A stretch of 28,261 nucleotides of DNA, taken from Planctomycetaceae bacterium UBA4732. Its GTDB lineage: Bacteria > Planctomycetota > Planctomycetia > Gemmatales > Gemmataceae. How positions within the stretch are numbered: position 1 is the first letter of the stretch; each line of letters begins with the position of its first letter. Of the stretch, positions 7,701-12,992 are shown piece after piece. The position numbers and the translations under genes were made by a program. Where the stretch lies: assembly GCA_002404095.1 (NCBI GenBank), contig DHJA01000032.1, positions 15,577 through 43,837 of the forward strand, read 5' to 3'. The notes below the pieces were generated by a model. It searched no databases and was not told where the DNA came from. It worked only from the letters and a program-made list of their open reading frames with translations.

Positions 7701-8147
7701 CGGCCCTCGAACGGCTGGCTGGACCGCTTGCCACTGGAACAGGTGAGGGCGTTCACGGACGCGCTGGCCGGCTTCTATAAGGCGTGCGGCGTGGACGTGG
7801 TACGCGAGCAGATTGCGTCGGCATTGCGGCCGGAGATGCGATTTTTTATCGGCGAACAGGGACTGATCGTGGAGACGGGGCCGCGTTTCGAGGAGGCGGC
7901 GCGGTACGATCTGGACGTGGAGGGGCTGTTGGCGCCGCAACCACTCGAAGGTCGAACGCCGGCGCGCTTGCGCGCCTTTTCGGCGGAGCGCCTACTATTT
8001 AAGAAAACGGCGATCCGTTGGGAAGATTGGGTGGAGGCGTGGGAACGCGACTTGGCCGGCAAGGGACACAGGCCGCTGTTGATGGGGAAGTTACAATTAC
8101 TGCCATTGGGGACCGCGAAAGGGCGATTAGCGGCGCGACGGCGATAG
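4740..8147 (+). CDS. Large multi-pass membrane protein of unknown function
   Basis: I do not recognise a family. With the ATG at 4740 the protein has 1135 residues; an upstream in-frame start at 4623 would translate two dispersed repeats and is rejected. Residues 1 to about 525 look soluble and helical, rich in Arg/Glu/Leu, with a variable Pro/Ser/Arg linker near 220-250. Hydrophobic segments lie near 528-552, 577-597, 646-681 (possibly two helices), 751-775 and 792-840 (two or three). The last 295 residues are soluble again and include segments such as PPLHVGAIRLASNRIRIELC and LPLEQVRAFTDALAGFYKAC. No catalytic motif, ATPase loop or signal peptide was seen. It stands alone, with repeats upstream and arsC 92 bases downstream. 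The layout suggests a planctomycete-specific inner-membrane protein with two cytoplasmic domains; this is inference. Confidence 0.8.
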   Translation: MISGAADLERALTAADPAALLVPPRILRRVIKKHGGLTGIGLQVPHRKSYVILRESLLQIADSADLRVKYGRALPETLLLFPAPDPGKFRALPPGAALLEYWRLLFHARVHMAVRRIHGDGPDAEAVLHERVRRLGQAEIDEIRSVLRQENFLPPLNNVRSSYEEFVAVFLELRCFAPHRLPYYFPAIGDPEAVFRALDLDLDATALLAATRLAGAPDPSPTRPRMEDGAGWTEASESAPSSRPDGAAHARLTKRAENAEKRGNLVRAVLLRQKAVRLAATEEAARADVAALVERMTVRLQAALGFPEKEAVVWRRILARLVGPATTGFWTREARLLYDLQRACIDQERDVYAVDLVEWLVSWGRKSVVRLLPHQRQVNLVRRLRHAADRLASVRLPEADRKPSLDLLHAAIIRQEERLRDRFRPLLAASLDESGLHPASYAERVVRDKLIEELLDRVVDRGFLTLGDLRDAVARNRLKLPDLSGPTEFFLGDPLIRANRKLAITLDGVYRRGEIYLRWLQRLSSVAFGTLIGRFITLYLVLPFGCAFLALEGVQHVVNPIIHWMGPKGPIQLVNAVSLPLLGVFLLGVFHLVWFRQRVVGALRLLWRIVRGVFYDVPAAVMNQPLARALFQSRLYLLTYQYGFKPLVGAAASTVVLYLLGADPAISLMAGAVLFLSLEVLLHSRAGTRLEEAWGDVLLRTWQLFSNDLIPGLFRLILAFFRRLLDDVERLLYTVDEWLRFRSGESRGSLAVKAVLGLLWFFVTYVVRFCVNLLAEPQLNPIKHFPVVTVSHKLVLTFIMPVLTVLLFNTMKMNPFLAGLVAFVVQFSLPGIPGFLVWEFKENWRLYRANQSPILQPQTAGSHGETISRLLRPGFHSGTLPKLYARLRRVKDAGTGKRHEELHHVTEAMRRFVVRNLLTVLAGSKTWGTTPPLHVGAIRLASNRIRIELCRLGEGEQSVHIDLEEHAGRLVAGFTAPIIPAEANGERRPSNGWLDRLPLEQVRAFTDALAGFYKACGVDVVREQIASALRPEMRFFIGEQGLIVETGPRFEEAARYDLDVEGLLAPQPLEGRTPARLRAFSAERLLFKKTAIRWEDWVEAWERDLAGKGHRPLLMGKLQLLPLGTAKGRLAARRR

Positions 8148-8239
8148 GGAGAGGCCCGTGGTCGAAGTGAACCGGACATCGCCCACTACCTCGTCAACAC
8201 CCCCATACCTTGCGTCCAGTCAGACAAGGAGTTGAGCGA

Positions 8240-8635
8240 ATGCCGGACCGCCGAAGAGTAGTGTTCGTGTGCGTGGAGAACTCGAACCGCAGCCAGATGG
8301 CCGAAGCGTTCGCCCGCATCCACGGCGGCGACGGAGTGGAGGCCTTTAGCGCTGGTTCACGGCCGTCTGGTCGGGTAAACCCCAAGGCTGTCGAGGCCAT
8401 GAAGGAAGTCGGCTACGATCTGACCACTCACACGTCGAAGGGGCTGGAGGAGTTCAACGGGCAGCAGTTCGACGCCGCCGTGACGATGGGCTGCGGCGAC
8501 GAATGCCCGCTGGTGGTCGCCACGCGGCGGGTGGAGTGGCAAATCCCCGATCCGAAGGCGTTGCCGCCCGAACAGTTCCGGGAGATTAGGAACCTTATCG
8601 AATCCAAGGTCAAGGAACTATTATCGTCCCTGTGA
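8240..8635 (+). CDS. arsC: Arsenate reductase, low-molecular-weight phosphatase type
   Basis: This enzyme would reduce arsenate to arsenite in the cytoplasm, usually with thioredoxin. The 131-residue protein begins [18 protein letters not shown], containing the CX5R phosphate loop (Cys11, Arg17), then [22 protein letters not shown] (Cys85, Cys89) and IPDP (Asp104). Cys11, Cys85 and Cys89 could form the redox relay of this class. The loop is CVENSNR rather than the CTGNSCR known in Staphylococcus, so the second loop cysteine is Asn. The ATG at 8240 has AAGGA nine bases upstream. The arsM start follows 27 bases after the stop, and CCAAGGTCA (8604-8612) pairs with TGACCTTGG (8633-8641) across the stop codon. 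No arsR or efflux gene is beside it. Confidence 0.88.
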   Translation: MPDRRRVVFVCVENSNRSQMAEAFARIHGGDGVEAFSAGSRPSGRVNPKAVEAMKEVGYDLTTHTSKGLEEFNGQQFDAAVTMGCGDECPLVVATRRVEWQIPDPKALPPEQFREIRNLIESKVKELLSSL

Positions 8636-8662
8636 CCTTGGTTCGATTCAAAAGGAGTAGAA

Positions 8663-9547
8663 ATGTCCAGTGAAATCGAACAGGTGGTGCGCTCGAAGTA
8701 CGGCTCCGTCGCCACGAGCGGTCTGTCCAGCGAACACGCCGGGGTCCGAGCGGTCGCCGAAGCGTTCGGGTACTCGCCCGAGGAGTTGGCTTCGATACCC
8801 GCCGAGGCGAACATGGGTTTATCCTGCGGCAACCCGACCGCCGTCGCCAACCTCAAAGCCGGCGAGACGGTTGTAGACCTCGGGTGCGGCGGTGGGTTGG
8901 ACGTGCTGCTGGCGGCGGCGAAGGTGGGGCCAACTGGCAAGGCCATCGGCATCGACATGACGCCGCAGATGCTTGAACTGGCCCGCCGCAACGCCGAGAA
9001 AGCCGGGGTCAAGAACGTCGAGTTCCACTACGCCACCATTGACAAGCTGCCTTTGCCCGATGCCTCGGTGGATTGCGTAATCTCGAACTGCGTCATCAAC
9101 CTCGCCTCCGACAAGCCTGCCGTCTGGCGTGAGATCGCTCGGGTTCTGAAGACCGGCGGACGGTTGGCGGTCAGCGACATCGCCCTCAAGAAGCCGCTGC
9201 CGCCCGAACTCGGGGCGGACCTGATGGCCTATGTGGGGTGCATCGCCGGGGCCGTCTTGGTCGAGGAATATCGGCGGGGGTTGGCCGAGGCCGGCTTCGC
9301 TCACATCGAAGTCATCGACGCCGGAACCGACCTTAACGCCTATGCCAAGGTGGAGAACCAGTCCGGCTGCTGCTCCCCGGCGATGGCGCCGGTAAATGGG
9401 TTGCCGGTTGTAACCGACTTTAGCTGCTGTGGGCCGACGATCGAGGCGGACCTGCACAGCCGGCTGGCCGAATTGCTGCGGCGTTACGACGTGAATGAGT
9501 ATGCGGCCAGTGTTCGTGTGTTCGCCGTGAAACCGACGACAAGTTGA
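8663..9547 (+). CDS. arsM: Arsenite S-adenosylmethionine methyltransferase
   Basis: ArsM methylates arsenite to less retained or volatile forms using S-adenosylmethionine. The SAM-binding motif is [16 protein letters not shown] (about residues 70-85), followed by [14 protein letters not shown]. The three family cysteines that hold arsenic are present: Cys55 in GLSCGNP, Cys143 in ISNCVINL and Cys193 in YVGCIAGA. Two more Cys pairs lie in the tail (SGCCSP near 236, FSCCGP near 255), as in many bacterial ArsM proteins. Length 294 residues is within the family range. AAAGGAG precedes the ATG. It forms a two-gene unit with arsC: arsenate is first reduced, then methylated. An ArsR-type regulator was not seen. 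Confidence 0.93.
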   Translation: MSSEIEQVVRSKYGSVATSGLSSEHAGVRAVAEAFGYSPEELASIPAEANMGLSCGNPTAVANLKAGETVVDLGCGGGLDVLLAAAKVGPTGKAIGIDMTPQMLELARRNAEKAGVKNVEFHYATIDKLPLPDASVDCVISNCVINLASDKPAVWREIARVLKTGGRLAVSDIALKKPLPPELGADLMAYVGCIAGAVLVEEYRRGLAEAGFAHIEVIDAGTDLNAYAKVENQSGCCSPAMAPVNGLPVVTDFSCCGPTIEADLHSRLAELLRRYDVNEYAASVRVFAVKPTTS

Positions 9548-9551
9548 AGAA

Positions 9552-9866
9552 TTAGCTGATCAGGCCCGCACTACTACTTAAATTGCTCCAGGTGAGAACA
9601 GCCCGTTTTTCGGCGGCGGCGAAAGCAAGCTGTTCCTCGTCGGGGGCCGTGTCTTTGCCGACTTCTTCGGTCCTCACGACATCGTACCCCCGGCCGCGCA
9701 GATCGACTGCCAGGCGGCCCATGATGTCGAGAATCGCGTCGCCGCGCTGATGCAGCGTGACCACGTGACGAACGGTCACGCGCAGCCCATCGATCACCGG
9801 CTCACCGCCGCAAACGCCTTCCAGCCGGACAATGTGGGGCGACTCAGTCTTCACGGCCGCGGCCAT
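9552..9866 (-). pseudogene. Apparent fused remnant of a DUF433 antitoxin and a DUF5615 PIN-like toxin
   Basis: The 104-codon frame begins like a DUF433 protein (HIVRLEGVCGGEPVIDGLRV, RHVVTLHQRGDAILDIMG). The second half of that domain is missing, and the frame continues as the middle of a DUF5615 PIN-like protein (LRGRGYDVVRTEEVGKDTAP, EEQLAFAAAEKRAVLT). The final WSNLSSSAGLIS does not match the usual family ending. These two families are often adjacent antitoxin and toxin genes, so an in-frame deletion across their boundary is the simplest reading. GGAGGA precedes the ATG at 9866, so translation is possible. The product likely lacks toxin activity because the PIN-like N-terminal acidic residues are gone. 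A genuine fusion is a less likely alternative. Confidence 0.6.
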
Positions 9867-9960
9867 GCGGATTCCTCCGATAAGAAGAGCCTCGATTCCC
9901 TCGCAGTGTAACAGAGGACCGGGCGCCGGGCCAAATAGACACACGAAAAAGGAAACAGGC

Positions 9961-10191
9961 TCATCGGCGGAACCGGGCCAACGCCTCGGCCTTGATCTGT
10001 TCCCAGGGAACCACGTCATCCGGGTTGGCGTCGTGGTCGTCAATCCGGCGCTGAAGTTCTTGGCGTTGAGCTTCAGTGAGCAGAGGCGGGTGCGACTCGG
10101 CGGGGATGCTGTCCCAGATGGCCTGGGCCAAGGCGATGCGCCCCGGCACACTGAGCCGGTCGATCCCCAGCGACTGCAAGGTAGGGGACAT
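9961..10191 (-). CDS. Addiction-module component (TIGR02574-like antitoxin), orphan
   Basis: The 76-residue protein has the pattern of the 'putative addiction module component' family: an N-terminal helix (SPTLQSLGIDRLSVPGRIAL), QAIWDSIP, LLTEAQRQELQRRIDDHDAN, and PDDVVPWEQIKAEALARFRR. These are small antitoxins normally followed by a ParE/RelE-type toxin gene. No such toxin follows here; the next gene is the DUF433/DUF5615 remnant 94 bases on. GGAGG lies seven bases before the ATG at 10191, which is why I prefer it to the upstream ATG at 10215. Family call is good; the orphan state is seen. Confidence 0.8.
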   Translation of the reverse strand: MSPTLQSLGIDRLSVPGRIALAQAIWDSIPAESHPPLLTEAQRQELQRRIDDHDANPDDVVPWEQIKAEALARFRR

Positions 10192-10256
10192 CGGTCGCCT
10201 CCGAGATTGGGCCAAGGAACGCTTCCCAATATAGCAAACCCGCCATGTTTTCAGCG

Positions 10257-10484
10257 TTACGTCGGTGCCAGGTGGATGTCTTCCACGGCCACCACGTCAA
10301 TGGCGTACTGGACGCAGGCGCGAATGTCTTCCGGTTCAAGGTCCGGGTAGTAGTCCCGAATGATCTCCGCAAAGGGGAGTCCTTCACGGACGAGTTCCAG
10401 CACGCTCTGCACGGGAATGCGCGTGCCCGACACGCAAGGTTTCCCGAAATGGATCTGCGGGTTGACGGCGATTCGTTCTTTCAT
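10257..10484 (-). CDS. DUF433 family protein (antitoxin-like)
   Basis: This complete 75-residue DUF433 protein has IAVNPQIHFGKPCVSGTRIP, LELVREGLPFAEIIRDYYPD and LEPEDIRACVQYAIDVV. DUF433 proteins are small winged-helix-like proteins often found as antitoxins for PIN-like toxins. TAGGAGG directly before the start overlaps the gatA stop codon (TAG at 10495-10493), so it is likely translated from the gatCA transcript. No intact DUF5615 toxin follows. An RNA-binding or repressor function is possible from the family but not shown here. Confidence 0.85.
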   Translation of the reverse strand: MKERIAVNPQIHFGKPCVSGTRIPVQSVLELVREGLPFAEIIRDYYPDLEPEDIRACVQYAIDVVAVEDIHLAPT

Positions 10485-10492
10485 GTTTCCTC

Positions 10493-11983
10493 CTATGCCA
10501 GTTTCGGCCGTCGCATGTGCCAGTCGGTGGCGCGTTCGTACATACGCGCGACGCGCAGCAGCTTCTCTTCCTCAAACGGCGCCGCTTGGATTTGCAGGCC
10601 GATCGGCAGGCCGGACGCCGTGAAGCCGCACGGCACGCTGACGCCCGGGATGCCGGCCAGGTTGCCGCTAATCGTGTAAACGTCGGACAGATACATCGCA
10701 AGCGGATCGTTCGCCTTCTCCCCGGCTTTGAAAGCCGCCGTCGGCGTCGTCGGCCCCATCACCACGTCGCAGCCGCCGAACGCCTTGTCGAAGTCCTCGC
10801 GGATCAGCCGGCGCACCTTCAACGCCCGCACATATAAAGCATCCTTATAACCGCTGGAAAGGGCGTAAGTGCCGAGCATGATGCGCCGCTTCACCTCGGC
10901 GCCGAAACCTTCGCCGCGCGACCGCTTGACCATATCAATCAGGCGGCCCCCACCCTGCCCTCCCCCCGCGGCGGGGGAGGGTTGGGAGGGGGTGCGATGA
11001 CCGTAGTGAACGCCGTCGTAGCGGGCCAGGTTGCTGGACGCCTCGGCCGTCGCCACGAGGTAATAGGTGGCGACGGCATAGGGCGTGTGCGGCAGCGAGA
11101 TTTCCTGGACCTTCGCCCCCAGCCCTTCGTACACCTTGAGCGCGGCGCGTACCGCTTTTTCCACTTCCGCGTCGAGGCCTTCGAGGAAATACTCGCGGGC
11201 CACGCCGATGACGAGCGGCTTGACCGGCTCTTCAACATTTTTGCTATAAGGCGGAGTGGATTTATCGACGCTGGTACTGTCGCGGCGGTCATGGCCAGCT
11301 ATCGCTTCCAAAAGGAGCGCGGCGTCGGCGACGGTGTGCGCGAAGGGGCCGATCTGATCGAGCGAGCTGGCGTAGGCGATGAGACCGTAGCGCGAGACGC
11401 GGCCGTAGGACGGTTTAAGGCCGACGACGCCGCACAGGGCGGCCGGCTGGCGGATGGAACCGCCGGTGTCGGAGCCGAGAGACAACGGCGCCTCGCAAGC
11501 CGCCACGGCCGCCGCCGAGCCGCCGCTGGAACCGCCGGGGATGCGCGTGAGTTCCCACGGGTTGGCCGTGACCTGGAAGGCGCTGTTCTCCGTGGACGAA
11601 CCCATCGCGAACTCGTCCATGTTCGTCTTGCCGATCAGCACGGCGTCGGCGCCGCGCAGGCGCTCGATGACGTGGGCGTCATAAGGCGGCCGGTAGTTTT
11701 GCAGCATCTTGCTGCCGCAGGTGGTCGGCTGTCCTTTAATACAAAGAACGTCTTTAATAGCGACGGGCAAGCCGGCGAGCAACCCGATCGGTTCGCCCCG
11801 CTTGCGTTTCGCGTCCACGGCGCGAGCTTGTTGAAGGGCGCCGGCCTCATTGATGTGGAGAAAGGCGCGGACATCGGGTTCGCGCTGCTTGATGGCTTGG
11901 AGGAATTGGCCGGTCAACGCCTCGGCGGAAATATCACCCTTGGAGAGAGAAGCCAGCAGGTCGGAAGCGCTGCGCTCAATCAT
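10493..11983 (-). CDS. gatA: Glutamyl-tRNA(Gln) amidotransferase subunit A
   Basis: GatA supplies ammonia from glutamine to convert Glu-tRNA(Gln), and often Asp-tRNA(Asn), to the amide form as part of GatCAB. The amidase signature is intact: Lys77 in PVAIKDVL, Ser152 in PGGSSGGSAAAV and Ser176 in GSDTGGSIRQPAALCG form the Ser-cisSer-Lys triad. At 496 residues it is slightly long because residues 331-347 (TPSQPSPAAGGGQGGGR) are encoded by a palindromic repeat placed between HYGHR and LIDMVKRSRGEGF. The flanking sequence is normal, so the reading frame is kept and the insertion probably sits in a surface loop. It overlaps gatC by four bases (ATGA) and is followed by a DUF433 gene using an overlapping ribosome binding site. 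gatB is not in the window. Confidence 0.96.
   Translation of the reverse strand: MIERSASDLLASLSKGDISAEALTGQFLQAIKQREPDVRAFLHINEAGALQQARAVDAKRKRGEPIGLLAGLPVAIKDVLCIKGQPTTCGSKMLQNYRPPYDAHVIERLRGADAVLIGKTNMDEFAMGSSTENSAFQVTANPWELTRIPGGSSGGSAAAVAACEAPLSLGSDTGGSIRQPAALCGVVGLKPSYGRVSRYGLIAYASSLDQIGPFAHTVADAALLLEAIAGHDRRDSTSVDKSTPPYSKNVEEPVKPLVIGVAREYFLEGLDAEVEKAVRAALKVYEGLGAKVQEISLPHTPYAVATYYLVATAEASSNLARYDGVHYGHRTPSQPSPAAGGGQGGGRLIDMVKRSRGEGFGAEVKRRIMLGTYALSSGYKDALYVRALKVRRLIREDFDKAFGGCDVVMGPTTPTAAFKAGEKANDPLAMYLSDVYTISGNLAGIPGVSVPCGFTASGLPIGLQIQAAPFEEEKLLRVARMYERATDWHMRRPKLA
10943..10993. repeat. GC-rich palindromic repeat inside gatA, coding for TPSQPSPAAGGG-type peptide
   Basis: A run of C-rich then G-rich blocks around CCGCGG forms an imperfect inverted repeat. 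Read on the minus strand it stays in frame with gatA and encodes a Pro/Ser then Gly-rich segment absent from ordinary GatA proteins. From memory, peptides of the TPSQPSP type occur inside unrelated proteins of several bacterial groups and come from mobile palindromic elements. Confidence 0.8.
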
Positions 11984-12291
11984 GCTTCGGTGTCCAGAAC
12001 GGCGGGGACAGCGTAGAACTGTTCGCCCTCGCCGCGCGTCCGACGGTCGGGGGCGTTGGCCAACGCCTCGGCGACCGGCAACGACGGCGCCGGCTCGTCG
12101 TCGCGGAAGACGTTGTGGACTTCCAGCGCGTGCGCCAGCGGCTCGACGCCATCCAAGTTAAGTTGTTGCAGCCGGGCGACGTAATCCAGGATGGAACCGA
12201 GCTGACGGGTCATTGCCGTCAGCTCGGCGTCGGTCAGGTCAAGTCGCGCAAGCTGGGCGACGTTGCGGACCTCCGCCGGCGTCAGAGACAT
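11980..12291 (-). CDS. gatC: Glutamyl-tRNA(Gln) amidotransferase subunit C
   Basis: GatC is the small clamp that holds GatA and GatB together in GatCAB. The 103-residue protein shows the family order: LTPAEVRNVAQLARLDLTDA, the helix LTAMTRQLGSILDYVARLQQ, LDGVEPLAHALEVHNVFRDD, ALANAPDRRTRGEGEQFYAV and a short C-terminus (PAVLDTEA). Length is typical. It starts 15 bases after the rpmB stop and its stop overlaps the gatA start (ATGA), so the three genes form one operon with coupled translation. Nothing odd is seen. Confidence 0.95.
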   Translation of the reverse strand: MSLTPAEVRNVAQLARLDLTDAELTAMTRQLGSILDYVARLQQLNLDGVEPLAHALEVHNVFRDDEPAPSLPVAEALANAPDRRTRGEGEQFYAVPAVLDTEA

Positions 12292-12306
12292 AGGAGGTCT
12301 CCGAAG

Positions 12307-12570
12307 TTACAAAGTGGTCGGCATCTGGAACGGCCGGCGTTTCTGCGGCCGCATCACCCTGCCGCTGCGGAGGCACTGTACGCAGACGCGCTCGCGCTTG
12401 ACGCAGCCGCCGACCTGAATTTGCATACTTTGCAGGTTCGGCGAGAAGGTGCGCTTGCTGCACCCGCGGACCTTGCGGCCGACGCCGCCGAGGTACTTGG
12501 CCTTACCACTACGGACGTACTGATTGCCGACGGACGGCTTCTTGCCGCAGACGGCGCATTGCATTCCCAT
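12307..12570 (-). CDS. rpmB: 50S ribosomal protein L28, cysteine-containing form
   Basis: Residues 1-87 match L28: MGMQCAVCGKKPSVGNQYV, basic stretch GVGRKVRGCSKRTFSPNLQ, then VKRERVCVQCLRSGRVMR. CxxC pairs at 5/8 and 63/66, plus further cysteines at 37 and 56, suggest a zinc-binding version of the protein. The start at 12570 is chosen because upstream codons of the longer frame do not match L28 and GGAG lies nine bases upstream. It leads the rpmB-gatC-gatA operon and has a good promoter 42 bases upstream. Zinc-dependent expression is not indicated by any visible site. Confidence 0.92.
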   Translation of the reverse strand: MGMQCAVCGKKPSVGNQYVRSGKAKYLGGVGRKVRGCSKRTFSPNLQSMQIQVGGCVKRERVCVQCLRSGRVMRPQKRRPFQMPTTL

Positions 12571-12612
12571 GATATTTCTCCAACGGCTCGCTCGAACTTT
12601 GCCGAATTGCCT

Positions 12613-12640
12613 ATCATAGCGGCCCGGACGGGCGTGACAA
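12613..12640 (-). promoter_or_regulatory. Probable sigma-70-type promoter of rpmB-gatC-gatA
   Basis: On the minus strand TTGTCA (complement of 12635-12640) is separated by 16 bases from TATGAT (complement of 12613-12618). Both boxes are one base from consensus. The expected start site leaves a leader of about 35 bases before the L28 ATG at 12570. Confidence 0.6.
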
Positions 12641-12715
12641 GACGGCTCGCATCGCCGCCCCTGTTGTTGTGGCATGGTCTCCCGACCGCACTGGGCGTCG
12701 GGCGAGTCATCCGCT

Positions 12716-12868
12716 TCAGCGTCGCCTCTTACGCTGCCGCTTCGCATCTTCAAGGAACTGCCGCACTTCCTCAAGATTGTACGGCGGGTCTTTGCGGTGC
12801 AGCACCGCATGGCAATTTGGACATACCGGCGGCAAATCCTGAATCGGATCGACTTTGTAGTCGCCGCC
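12716..12868 (-). pseudogene. C-terminal remnant of an HNH endonuclease
   Basis: On the minus strand 50 codons read GGDYKVDPIQDLPPVCPNCH, then AVLHRKDPPYNLEEVRQF and a basic tail before TGA. This is the typical end of HNH nucleases of the McrA-like type (VDPxxDLxPVCPNCHAxLH). A TGA lies immediately upstream in the same frame (12869-12871) and there is no start codon, so the N-terminal nuclease part is missing. It sits in the divergent gap between rpmB and glmS. It could not encode an active enzyme; the lost N-terminus was not found nearby. Confidence 0.7.
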
Positions 12869-12992
12869 TCATTCTCCCCGCAACGAAAAAAGGAGGCGAA
12901 AGCTGACCTCCGCGCCGAAAAAAACGTAAAGTTAGTTCGTATCGTCGCGGCCCATGAAGCGGCGCGATCTTTGCCCCCAAGGAGCCTTGCGT

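Noticed and set aside
10982..12016. 344-codon plus-strand reading frame
   Set aside because: It lies wholly opposite gatA and the end of gatC, whose protein motifs are unmistakable; it is a shadow frame of GC-rich coding sequence.
12871..12992. glmS ribozyme in the glmS leader
   Set aside because: The available leader is short, and I could not identify the conserved ribozyme core; ribozyme control is known mainly in Firmicutes.
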